This document shows positions 7,191-14,793 of a DNA stretch of 20,948 nucleotides, in pieces; within the stretch, counting starts at the first letter, position 1; every line of letters begins with the position of its first letter. The translations under genes and the position numbers were made by a program. The stretch comes from Bryobacterales bacterium. GTDB lineage: Bacteria > Acidobacteriota > Terriglobia > Bryobacterales > Bryobacteraceae. Where the stretch lies: contig JAEUQE010000165.1 of the NCBI GenBank assembly GCA_016789785.1, positions 1-20,948 of the forward strand, written 5' to 3'. The notes under the pieces were generated by a model, which was given only the letters and a program-made list of their open reading frames with translations, had not been told where the DNA came from and did not search any database.

Positions 7191-10100
7191 ATGACGGATT
7201 CGAAGCACCTTTTTGTTGTCGGCGTGGGGGCGTCCGAAGCAGGACATGCGGCCCTGCGCACGTTGCTGGCGAGTACTCCGGCCTCGTCAAATGCATCGTT
7301 GATTGTCAGTGAGCACTTCGATCCGCAGCGCCCCCGGCCGGAAGCGCCCGGCGCGGGAACCGGGTGGAGCGTGGTTGAGGCTACCAATGGGATCGCACTC
7401 TCCGGCGGCTCACTGTATTTCGCACCACCTGGCCAAGGCCTGATGGTTTGCGGTGACCGTCTGTTTCACGCCGCATCTCCCTGGAAGGGCAAACCGTCGC
7501 TGGACGGGCTATTCCGGTCCCTCGCCGCGAGTTGCCAGGACCGCGCGATCGCCATCCTGCTTGCCGGCAGTGACGGCGACGGACCTGGTGGCCTTGTCGA
7601 CATCCGTCGAGCGGGCGGAACCGTCATGGTTCAGGACGAGGCATCGGCCCGCAGCATCGGTGTGCACTCCTCCATAAATCCAAGGGTGCGCCCCGACTAT
7701 GTGCTGCCTCCGCAAGAACTCGCGAGAGCATTAGCGAACAAACTGAATCACGTCCACCAACACGGGAACCATGGCGTGAGGGACTCGATTCGCGACCTTG
7801 ATTCCTTCCGGCAAACGCTGGAAGCTCCGATGGCCGTGATTGGTCCGGGACTGCTCCTGGCAAGCTTCAATGCGGCGGCAGGGTCGTGGTTTGGACTCCG
7901 TCCCTCTGACCTTGGCAAGCCGATCCATAACTCCTCCACCTCGCTGAATTCACCAGGACTTCTGCGCATGATTCGCGAGGTAGTCGAGCACCGCAAACGT
8001 CTTTCGATGCTGATTCACGAGGATGGCCGGCCGTACCGGATCCGCCTGCACCCCTACTCGCCGGATTCGAGCCACACTCCGTCCGTCATTCTTACGGCAA
8101 CCGATGCACTCTCGGAGCCCGTCGCACGAAGGACTCCGTCGCCGAAGGAGAAAAGACCCTTCTCAATCGCAACGCCTCCCGAGCATCTCCCGCCTCTATC
8201 CGTTGGCGGGGATGGCATGGATTCGCTGAGCACTCCGATCGCCAGACTCGACTGCACGGGAGTGATCGTCCATGTGAATCAGGCTTGGTGCGAGTTCGCC
8301 CATGCGAATGACCCGGCAGTCCGCGACAGCGGCTGGATCGGAGTGAACTACCTCGATCTTTGCAATGAGAAGGCCGTGGGAGCCGAACCTTTCGCCCGGC
8401 ACGCTGCCGCCGGCATCCGCGCGGTGCTCTTGGGCGACCTCTCGGAATCCGGCTTCGAATACTTGTGTTCCGGTGAGAAGAGGCGATTTCACTGCGCGGC
8501 CGCAACGGACGCAGGCGAGTCGGGCGTGGTGGTGATGCACATCAACGTAACTGGCGCCGCCGAGTCAGGCAATCGCCTGAAGCTTCAATTGGCCGCGCTC
8601 GAATCGGTGGCGAACGTCGTCTTCATCACGAATGACCTGGGAACCATCGAGTGGGTGAACGCCGCGTTCACCACGGCATTCGGCTACACCAAACGGGAGA
8701 TCGTTGGCCGGCCCGCCTGGACGGTTCGATCGGCGCGGCAGGACCGCTCGGGAAGAGATAGCCACTGGACGTCGGCCTTACGGGGTGAATCGAACCGCAG
8801 CGAAGTGGTGCTGTTCCATCGCGACGGCACACAACGCACCATGTTGCAGACCCTCACGCCAATCCTCAGCGCGGCGGGCCGGGTGACACACTGTGTCGCA
8901 ATCCAGGAAGACATCACGCGCAGGAAAGAAGCAGAATGGCGCATTCTGCACATGGCACAGCACGATTCGCTGACCGGTCTGCCCAACCGTTATCTGTTCC
9001 ATGACCGGCTTCGTCAGGCCATCGATTCCGCGATCCGGCGCAACCGGAAACTGGCGCTGATGCTGTTGGACCTTGATCACTTCAAGCACATCAACGATTC
9101 GTTCGGTCACCTGGCAGGCGACTCCCTCCTGGTCGAAGTGGCCAGGCGCCTCGAGTCGGCAATCCACGGTGGAGATACGCTGTGCCGGCTGGGCAGCGAT
9201 CAGTTCGCGGTTCTTGCACAGGACACTCGCTCCTTCGAAGAAACCACGGAACTCGCTCACCAGGTTCTTGCGGCCCTGCACCGACCGTTCCAACTCCAAC
9301 ACCATCGGGTCCCAATCAACGCACGCATGGGGATCGCGATTCAGTCGCCTGACTGCAATACCGCGGAGGCTCTTCTGCGCGCCGCCGACCTCGCGCTTTA
9401 TCGCGCCAAGCAAGGCACGCGGAACTCCTTCCATGTCTTCGATTCCGAAACCGAGCGTGAATCCAGTGACAGGCTCCAGATCACGCTCGATCTGCGCCAT
9501 AGTCTCGAAGCTGGCGAGTTGTGGGTCGCGCTGCAACCGCAGATCCGGTTGCGGGACGGACGGCTCGAAGGTGCGGAAGCGCTGTTGCGCTGGAATCATC
9601 CCAAGTGGGGCAGCGTTAGCCCTTCGCGCCTGATTTCGATTGCGGAAGACAGCGGACTGATTCATCAGGTGGGAAGTTGGGTGCTCCGCCAGGTGTGCCG
9701 CCAGATTCGAGAGTGGCGCGCTCTCGGCCTGCCTGAGATCACCTTCTCCATCAACCTCTCGGCAATGCAATTGATGGATCCAGGAGCCGCCCGATCCGTT
9801 CTCGACTGCCTTCAGGAATACGGCATTCCTCCTTCCTGGTTGCAAGTGGAGATTACGGAATCCGCGCTGCTGCGCAATACCGACCGCACGCACACCGAAT
9901 TGGCCGAACTCGCCACGGCAGGCATTCCACTTGTGCTGGACGATTTCGGAACTGGCTACAGTTCGCTCACTTATCTCCGGCAATACCCAGTGCGCTGCCT
10001 GAAGGTTGACATGGCATTCGTGCAGGGTGTCGGGATCAATGCAAGCGACGAGGAGATCATCACCGCAATCATCAGCCTCGCGCACGCTCTCGGCATGGTG

Positions 10101-10277
10101 GTAGTGGCCGAAGGAGTGGAATCGGATGCACAGATGCAGTTCCTTCGCCAGCACCAATGCGACGTCGCTCAGGGCTACTACTTCGGGCGTGCGATGCAGC
10201 CGGGAGAGTTGATGCGCCTTGCGGCATCCCGTGACGGTTGGCTGAGCGGCTCAGCGTCGCAGGCAGGGCAGTGTTAG
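7191..10277 (+). CDS. CheB-like / PAS / PAS / PAS / degenerate GGDEF / EAL signalling protein
   Basis: This is a 1028-residue cytoplasmic protein with no membrane helices. Residues 7-185 resemble the CheB methylesterase domain of CheB-CheR-PAS fusions: VGVGASEAG (S15), SEHFDP (H42) and AGSDGDG (D130) align with the Ser-His-Asp triad, and the domain ends with GGTVMVQD and DYVLPP. Three PAS-like regions follow, at about 212-300, 347-450 and 468-575, the last ending IQEDITRRKEAE before a standard DSLTGLPNR entry into GGDEF. The GGDEF signature is degenerate (LGSDQF, 667-672), so cyclase activity is unlikely. The EAL domain keeps EAL (796-798), N855, E887, E890, D917, D918, K938, E974 and Q994, so cyclic di-GMP phosphodiesterase activity is expected. 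No CheR domain is present, and the window shows no chemotaxis genes. The start has a poor ribosome binding site but is well placed for the CheB-like domain. Confidence 0.88.
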   Translation: MTDSKHLFVVGVGASEAGHAALRTLLASTPASSNASLIVSEHFDPQRPRPEAPGAGTGWSVVEATNGIALSGGSLYFAPPGQGLMVCGDRLFHAASPWKGKPSLDGLFRSLAASCQDRAIAILLAGSDGDGPGGLVDIRRAGGTVMVQDEASARSIGVHSSINPRVRPDYVLPPQELARALANKLNHVHQHGNHGVRDSIRDLDSFRQTLEAPMAVIGPGLLLASFNAAAGSWFGLRPSDLGKPIHNSSTSLNSPGLLRMIREVVEHRKRLSMLIHEDGRPYRIRLHPYSPDSSHTPSVILTATDALSEPVARRTPSPKEKRPFSIATPPEHLPPLSVGGDGMDSLSTPIARLDCTGVIVHVNQAWCEFAHANDPAVRDSGWIGVNYLDLCNEKAVGAEPFARHAAAGIRAVLLGDLSESGFEYLCSGEKRRFHCAAATDAGESGVVVMHINVTGAAESGNRLKLQLAALESVANVVFITNDLGTIEWVNAAFTTAFGYTKREIVGRPAWTVRSARQDRSGRDSHWTSALRGESNRSEVVLFHRDGTQRTMLQTLTPILSAAGRVTHCVAIQEDITRRKEAEWRILHMAQHDSLTGLPNRYLFHDRLRQAIDSAIRRNRKLALMLLDLDHFKHINDSFGHLAGDSLLVEVARRLESAIHGGDTLCRLGSDQFAVLAQDTRSFEETTELAHQVLAALHRPFQLQHHRVPINARMGIAIQSPDCNTAEALLRAADLALYRAKQGTRNSFHVFDSETERESSDRLQITLDLRHSLEAGELWVALQPQIRLRDGRLEGAEALLRWNHPKWGSVSPSRLISIAEDSGLIHQVGSWVLRQVCRQIREWRALGLPEITFSINLSAMQLMDPGAARSVLDCLQEYGIPPSWLQVEITESALLRNTDRTHTELAELATAGIPLVLDDFGTGYSSLTYLRQYPVRCLKVDMAFVQGVGINASDEEIITAIISLAHALGMVVVAEGVESDAQMQFLRQHQCDVAQGYYFGRAMQPGELMRLAASRDGWLSGSASQAGQC

Positions 10278-10333
10278 TTCATGCCTGAACCAGCCTGCGC
10301 ATGCGCCAGACGCTGGAACTGGAATTTGCAGCC

Positions 10334-11032
10334 TTAAGAGGACGCTGCGCGAAACGGATTGAAGTCCGTGTTCGTGTCGTAAACGTCGATCCCTTCGGCC
10401 CGCTTCAGTCCATTCACTACCGCGTACGTGAGTGGAGTGGCTAGCGCTTCGTAGATCACCTTGCCGAAGTAGCCCGAGAAAATCAGGTTCAACAATTCGC
10501 TGCCGCCCACAGTCCCCGCAAACGCCAGCGTGATCACCACGGTGGTATCCACGAACTGCCCGACCGCCGTGGAACCGATCGTTCGAACCCAAAGCATTCT
10601 GCCCCCGGTGATCACCTTCAAGCGCGCCATCACGAACGCATTGGCAAACTCACCGCACCAATACGCGATGAGGCTCGATATCACGATGCGCGGCACGAAT
10701 CCGAAGACAATCTCGAACGCTTCCTGATTCTTCCACTCCGGAGCCGGGGGAAGAGCGACGATGGTCAGTCCCATCACCGCAAGCAGCGCCGATGCAAGAA
10801 AACCAGTCCAGATCGCCCTGCGGGAGGCTGCGTAACCATAGACCTCCGTGAAGATATCACCGAAGATGTAGGTCACCGGGAACAGGATCTGAGCGCCGCT
10901 CAACCGCAAAGATCCAATGGCCACCAGTTTCGGCGCGACCAGGTTGGAGATGATCAGCACCACCACGAAAATATTGATGAGGTGATCCAGGTATTTGAAT
11001 CTTGGGACTAGGGCTTGAGGGGAAGACGCCAT
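10334..11032 (-). CDS. yhhQ: YhhQ/VUT-family queuosine precursor transporter
   Basis: This 232-residue polytopic inner-membrane protein has the sequence character of the YhhQ (VUT) family, which in E. coli imports 7-deazaguanine queuosine precursors for tRNA modification. Recognisable segments are NIFVVVLIISNLVAPK near the start, the conserved FPVTYIFGDIFTEVYGY, and the later GEFANAFVMARLK and RTIGSTAVGQFVDT. About six hydrophobic helices are visible. I start at the ATG 11032-11030; an in-frame TTG two codons earlier is possible but not needed. No strong ribosome binding site is seen. The gene stands alone, convergent with the signalling gene and divergent from the cytochrome peroxidase gene. 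I checked the short leader for a preQ1 riboswitch and did not see one. Confidence 0.85.
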   Translation of the reverse strand: MASSPQALVPRFKYLDHLINIFVVVLIISNLVAPKLVAIGSLRLSGAQILFPVTYIFGDIFTEVYGYAASRRAIWTGFLASALLAVMGLTIVALPPAPEWKNQEAFEIVFGFVPRIVISSLIAYWCGEFANAFVMARLKVITGGRMLWVRTIGSTAVGQFVDTTVVITLAFAGTVGGSELLNLIFSGYFGKVIYEALATPLTYAVVNGLKRAEGIDVYDTNTDFNPFRAASS

Positions 11033-11085
11033 GAGCAATCCAACAATTGTAGCTGTTCGATACGATGTAGTGAGGACCCCCTAAT

Positions 11086-12102
11086 ATGCAACTTTTCTTG
11101 ATGATCCTGCTCGCGTGGATGTTCGTGCTCGCCGGGTGCGGTTCGAAAACGGCCGAGACCAGCAAGTCCGAGATCGACGAGGAGCTACTCGCGAACTTCA
11201 AGGCCGCCCCAGCCGTGATGATATCGGAGAAGAACCCGGTCACCGATGCGAAGATCGCACTTGGACGCATCCTGTACTACGAGAAGCGCCTTTCCTTGAA
11301 CAAGGATGTCTCCTGCAATACCTGCCATCTCCTTGACAAGTACGGAGTGGATGGCACACCGGTCTCCACCGGCCACAAGGGACAGAAGGGCAACCGCAAC
11401 GCACCGACCGTTTACCATGCCGCGGGCCACATGCTTCAGTTCTGGGATGGCCGCGCCGCCGACGTCGAAGAACAGGCCAAAGGCCCTGTCATGAACCCCG
11501 TGGAAATGGCAATGCCCAACGCCGCGGAAGTGGAAAAAATCCTGCGTGCGATTCCGGAATACGGAAAGCTCTTCAAGGAGGCCTTCCCGAATGAAAAGCA
11601 ACCGGTAACCTTCGACAACGTGGCTCTCGCCATCGCGGCGTTCGAACGGAAGCTAGTGACACCGTCCCGTTGGGACAAGTTCCTCAATGGCGACAAGAAC
11701 GCGCTGACACCGGAAGAAAAGCAGGGCTTCCTGGCCTTTTACAAAGCCGGTTGCCACGTTTGCCACAACGGTGCGCAGATTGGCGGACGCATCTTCCAGA
11801 AGGTCGGATTGGTGAAGCCATGGCCACAGCAGTCCGATCCAGGGCGCTTCGCGGTTACCAAGCAGGAACAGGACCGCATGGTGTTCAAGGCGCCGTCCTT
11901 GCGCAACATCGAGAAAACCGGACCCTACTTCCACGACGGCAGCGTCGCCGATCTCCAAGCCGCCGTCAAGATGATGGGTGAGCATCAGGTAGAGAAGCCA
12001 CTCACGGATTCGGAAGCCAGAGCGATCGTCGCGTGGCTGAGGACCCTGACTGGCGAACTGCCGCTCGACTACATCAAGGCTCCCGATCTGCCAAAATCGT
12101 AA
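11086..12102 (+). CDS. Di-haem cytochrome c peroxidase family lipoprotein
   Basis: The 338-residue product belongs to the bacterial di-haem cytochrome c peroxidase/MauG superfamily, which in classical members reduces hydrogen peroxide with electrons from periplasmic carriers. Two haem c sites are present: CNTCH (77-81) and CHVCH (223-227). Between and after them come GNRNAPT (102-108), WDGRA (120-124) with the Trp often placed between the haems, PYFHDGS (280-286), and a Met pair (296-297) that could give the C-terminal haem ligand. The N-terminus is a lipoprotein signal (LAGC, Cys18), so the mature enzyme should be lipid-anchored facing the periplasm. The length is usual for the family. The ATG has a TGAGGA sequence nine bases upstream. 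A methyltransferase gene follows after 7 bp. The substrate could be peroxide or something else; the sequence alone does not separate these. Confidence 0.9.
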   Translation: MQLFLMILLAWMFVLAGCGSKTAETSKSEIDEELLANFKAAPAVMISEKNPVTDAKIALGRILYYEKRLSLNKDVSCNTCHLLDKYGVDGTPVSTGHKGQKGNRNAPTVYHAAGHMLQFWDGRAADVEEQAKGPVMNPVEMAMPNAAEVEKILRAIPEYGKLFKEAFPNEKQPVTFDNVALAIAAFERKLVTPSRWDKFLNGDKNALTPEEKQGFLAFYKAGCHVCHNGAQIGGRIFQKVGLVKPWPQQSDPGRFAVTKQEQDRMVFKAPSLRNIEKTGPYFHDGSVADLQAAVKMMGEHQVEKPLTDSEARAIVAWLRTLTGELPLDYIKAPDLPKS

Positions 12103-12109
12103 GCTGTAC

Positions 12110-12934
12110 GTGTCGATCTCTGCTGATCAGGAACGCGATTTCTACGACGCGCAGTACCAACGGTTCCTCTCACTCCCGGATGAACAACTGGCGGTGAGCC
12201 GGGAGGTAATGCTGCGCACGCTCGCCGATCCGGCGCAACCGGTATATGAGCGCCGGCGCCTGTATTCCGCCGTACTTGAGACTCTGACCGCCATGCCGCT
12301 GGCCCAAATGCGAGTGTTGGACTACGGCTGCGGACCCGGCGACTGGGGAGTGTGGATGGCGACCGAAGGTGCCGCCGTGACCTTACTGGACCTTTCTCCG
12401 AAGGCCATCGAACTCGGGCTTCGCAGAGCGGCCGCGAGTGGCGTTGCCTCGCGCGTACGGGGCGAGGCTCGTGATGCGAGTGATCTCAGTTGCTTTGTGA
12501 CCGGGGAGTTCGACCTTGTCTACGCCAGTGCCGCGGTCCATCATACGCTTAAGTATCCTCATGCGTTCGAGGAACTGATCCGCGTGATCCGGCCCGGAGG
12601 ATGGATGGTCCTTGCCGAAACCTACGGAAACAATCCGCTCTTAAGTCTGGCCCGGCGGTTGCGCGCGTGGGCTCAAGGCGAAGTTGAGGAACAGGGCGAA
12701 GAGATCGTGTTCTCCGATCACGAGATCGCCATGCTCCGGTCGCATTTTCGTTCAGTCACTCTGCGCGAGATGCATCTGCTGTCGATGTCGAAGAGGTTCT
12801 TCCGCGGCCGTTTCGACCGGGGTTGGGTGAGGGCCTTCGTCAGCGGCGTTGAGGCTTCAGACAGTTTGATCCTCAGCGTGCTTCCCTTCCTGAAACGCTA
12901 TTGCGGCGAAGTGCTGATTGTCGCGCAGAAATAG
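12110..12934 (+). CDS. Class I SAM-dependent methyltransferase
   Basis: The 274-residue product has a Rossmann-type methyltransferase core: motif I VLDYGCGPGDWG (69-80), the acidic post-I residue LLDLSP (D94), FDLVYASAAVHH (134-145) and the post-motif RPGGWMVLAE (161-170). The substrate is not apparent; the core resembles small-molecule methyltransferases of the Methyltransf_11/25 type. The start is GTG at 12110, seven bases after the stop of the peroxidase gene, with only a weak GTAAG purine stretch before it. The next in-frame Met is at about residue 34, which would shorten the N-terminal helix region before the core. The close spacing suggests co-transcription with the peroxidase gene, although a functional link is not evident. 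Confidence 0.85.
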   Translation: MSISADQERDFYDAQYQRFLSLPDEQLAVSREVMLRTLADPAQPVYERRRLYSAVLETLTAMPLAQMRVLDYGCGPGDWGVWMATEGAAVTLLDLSPKAIELGLRRAAASGVASRVRGEARDASDLSCFVTGEFDLVYASAAVHHTLKYPHAFEELIRVIRPGGWMVLAETYGNNPLLSLARRLRAWAQGEVEEQGEEIVFSDHEIAMLRSHFRSVTLREMHLLSMSKRFFRGRFDRGWVRAFVSGVEASDSLILSVLPFLKRYCGEVLIVAQK

Positions 12935-12982
12935 CTTTGCGTCGAAAAACCGAAACCTTGGGCGCGCTTCCGCGCATCTACA

Positions 12983-13591
12983 GTGCTAGTGAAACTGGGC
13001 GTCCTTTTCCTGTTCGTCAGCGCTCCTCTGTCGGCAGGCGATCCATCGAACATCGGCGCGAAGCCGGCTTACCGGCCCTTGACCACAGCCGAGCGCTGGC
13101 AGCTTTATCAAAAGTCTGCCTTCGGCGCAGGATCGGCCCTCCGCGCCGCAGGCACTGCTGCCTATGACCAGTACGTGGACATTCCCGAGGAATGGGGCCA
13201 GGGCGCGGCAGGCTATTTCCGCCGCTTCGGAAGCCGTGCAGGCCGGTTCACCGTGCAGGATTCCATCGAGCACTCACTCGCGTTTGGTTTGAAGCAGGAC
13301 GTCCGCTATGAGCGGTGCACCTGTAGCGGCTTCCTTCAAAGAACCGGGCATGCAGTGAAACTGAACTTCGTCACCCGCAATGAACGTGGGAACTACGTTC
13401 CGGCCGTGGCACGCGCGGCGGGCTACTTCGGCGGCGAATTGTCGGCGCTTGCCTGGACCCCGCCGAGCTACACCTATCGCGACGCGCTCCTGGCGGGCGG
13501 CGGACGCTATGCGCTTGGCATCGGATGGAATCTATTGAAAGAGTTTTGGCCGGAGATCCGCCGGCCGGTCGCAAAGGCCTTTGGGCGGTAG
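12983..13591 (+). CDS. Small exported protein of unknown function, acidobacterial type
   Basis: The 202-residue product starts with a signal peptide (KLGVLFLFVSAPLSA, cleavage near residue 18). The mature part has the phrases RFTVQDSIEHSLAFG, QDVRYE, FVTRNERGNY and YRDALLAGGGRYALG. I recall a similar order (small exported protein, 'QDPRY', a 'VTR' segment, then an alternating hydrophobic region) in uncharacterised acidobacterial envelope proteins, but cannot confirm this here. Two Cys (CTC, near 112-114) may form a disulphide. The GTG at 12983 and the GTG two codons later (12989) are both possible; the latter would give MKLG, a more typical signal peptide start. No good ribosome binding site is seen. 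A perfect GCGCG/CGCGC hairpin (12962-12975) lies just upstream and could end the previous transcript or limit initiation. Confidence 0.7.
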   Translation: MLVKLGVLFLFVSAPLSAGDPSNIGAKPAYRPLTTAERWQLYQKSAFGAGSALRAAGTAAYDQYVDIPEEWGQGAAGYFRRFGSRAGRFTVQDSIEHSLAFGLKQDVRYERCTCSGFLQRTGHAVKLNFVTRNERGNYVPAVARAAGYFGGELSALAWTPPSYTYRDALLAGGGRYALGIGWNLLKEFWPEIRRPVAKAFGR

Positions 13592-13623
13592 CTCTGATAA
13601 GCTGGAGAGACGAGGATCAACCC

Positions 13624-13875
13624 ATGGAACTGACCTTCTCGCCCGAATTCCAGAAGGAACTCGACGATCTCGCGGAGCGGAGCGGATTAAGCACGTCCGA
13701 TCTGGTGACGGTCGCCGTCAGAGGTTACGTCGAGGCCCAGCGCGACGTGTCGAGCATGCTCGACAGCCGGTACGACGACATCAAGAGCGGGCGCGTCAAG
13801 CTGATCGATGGAGAAGAGGCGTTCGCGCGGCTTGAGGAGAAGGCCCGTGCCAGGCGTGCAGCGCAGGGCGCATGA
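13624..13875 (+). CDS. ParD/CopG-like ribbon-helix-helix antitoxin
   Basis: This is an 83-residue acidic/basic protein. Residues 1-35 fit a ribbon-helix-helix fold: a short strand (MELTFSPE), helix A (FQKELDDLAERSG), a turn, then helix B (STSDLVTVAVRGYVEA). The C-terminal half (DIKSGRVKLIDGEEAFARL) resembles the toxin-binding tail of ParD-type antitoxins. The start at 13624 is chosen over an in-frame upstream GTG-type extension because the RHH domain begins there and a GAGAGACGAGGA purine-rich stretch lies upstream. The stop overlaps the toxin start (ATGA), the usual arrangement for translational coupling. Such antitoxins normally repress their own promoter, although I could not identify a clear operator in the short upstream gap. 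Confidence 0.8.
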   Translation: MELTFSPEFQKELDDLAERSGLSTSDLVTVAVRGYVEAQRDVSSMLDSRYDDIKSGRVKLIDGEEAFARLEEKARARRAAQGA

Positions 13876-14201
13876 GCGGCTACTCGCTTCATCCGGAAGC
13901 TTACGCGGACATCGATCAAATCTGCGACTACATCGCATTCGACAGCCTTGATGCTCCGGATCGAGTGCGCAAAGAACTCTTCGCCACTTTCGACCTGCTT
14001 GTCCCCTTTCCCAATCGCGGTCACCGCCGGCCTGACCTGTCCTCCCGGCCACTGCGATTCATCGTCGTCCGCGACTACCTGATCGCCTACGCTCCCGAAG
14101 AGCGGGCGATCTGGGTCATTGCGGTGATGCACGGCCGTCTCGACCCGCGCGTGATGGCTGCGATTCTTCGCGGACGCGAAGACTTCCTTCCCCGGACATA
14201 G
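13872..14201 (+). CDS. ParE/RelE-family toxin
   Basis: The 109-residue product has the ParE-like order: an N-terminal strand YSLHPEA, helix-forming ADIDQICDYIAFDS, a second helix APDRVRKELFATFDLL, then GHRRPDLSSRPLRFIVV, the strand DYLIAYAPEE, and a last strand AIWVIAVMHGRLDP. ParE members inhibit DNA gyrase, RelE members cleave mRNA on the ribosome; the sequence resembles ParE more, but the target is not settled by sight. It overlaps the antitoxin gene by four bases (ATGA). The pair sits between a small exported-protein gene and hpt with no transposase or phage gene nearby. Confidence 0.82.
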   Translation: MSGYSLHPEAYADIDQICDYIAFDSLDAPDRVRKELFATFDLLVPFPNRGHRRPDLSSRPLRFIVVRDYLIAYAPEERAIWVIAVMHGRLDPRVMAAILRGREDFLPRT

Positions 14202-14247
14202 CAAGTTGCCGACGATACCACCATCCCTCTGCTAGACTGAGGTTTCG

Positions 14248-14793
14248 ATGGACAATCTTCCCCCAGGCGTGGAACGAATCCTGTTCACCGAGGAGCAGAT
14301 CCAACAGCGGATCCGGGAGGTGGCCGCTGAGATCAATCAGCGTTATCGCGGCCGCACGCTCAAGCTCATCGGGATCCTCAAGGGCTCCATCTTCTTCCTT
14401 ACCGATCTTGCTCGCGCCCTCGAAGTCCCCGTCAAGATCGATGTGCTTGGCATCTCGAGTTTCTCCAACCATTCCGGCTCCAGTGGACTGGTCCGCATTT
14501 CAAAAGATCTCGATGAGAGCATCGAGAACGAAGACGTCCTCATCGTGGAGGACATCGTCGACACAGGCTTCACCATCCGCTACCTGATGCAGAACCTCGC
14601 TGGCCGCGGCCCCAATTCGATTGGCCTGTGTACCCTTCTGGACCGGACTTCGCGTCGAATCGTGCAGGTGGCGGTTGATTTCCGCTGCTTTGAGATCGGC
14701 GAATACTTCGTCATCGGCTACGGACTCGATCACAAGCAACTCTACCGCAACCTCGGCTATCTCGCCGTCATGAATCCGGAACGCATCGCATGA
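14248..14793 (+). CDS. hpt: Hypoxanthine phosphoribosyltransferase
   Basis: The 181-residue product matches the length and motifs of bacterial hypoxanthine(-guanine) phosphoribosyltransferase, which makes IMP or GMP from the free base and PRPP in purine salvage. Clear features are the LKGS loop (44-47), the flexible-loop region around SSFSNHSGSSG (70-80), the PRPP signature VLIVEDIVDTGFTI (97-110, acidic pair E101/D102), and the C-terminal IGYGLDHKQLYRNL segment that binds the base. The ATG at 14248 is preceded by TGAGG at suitable spacing. It overlaps the next gene by four bases (ATGA), so the two are translationally coupled, an unusual partnership for hpt. Confidence 0.93.
   Translation: MDNLPPGVERILFTEEQIQQRIREVAAEINQRYRGRTLKLIGILKGSIFFLTDLARALEVPVKIDVLGISSFSNHSGSSGLVRISKDLDESIENEDVLIVEDIVDTGFTIRYLMQNLAGRGPNSIGLCTLLDRTSRRIVQVAVDFRCFEIGEYFVIGYGLDHKQLYRNLGYLAVMNPERIA

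Noticed and set aside
9171..9206. GGDEF domain considered as an active diguanylate cyclase
   Set aside because: The signature reads LGSDQF (second Gly to Ser and Glu to Gln), so catalysis is unlikely.
8778..10157. 459-codon minus-strand frame opposite the GGDEF/EAL part of the signalling gene
   Set aside because: Composition and motifs belong to the plus-strand gene, whose EAL residues are exact. The antisense product has no recognisable domain.
10278..10333. GC-rich inverted repeats between the convergent signalling and transporter genes (GTTCA/TGAAC, CCAGC/GCTGG)
   Set aside because: Short arms without a T-tract on either strand; a bidirectional terminator cannot be supported.
11033..11085. 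Possible preQ1 riboswitch before the YhhQ-type transporter
   Set aside because: The 53-base gap has none of the expected loop or pseudoknot tail of a preQ1 riboswitch; only an 8-base palindrome ACAATTGT (11043-11050) is visible.
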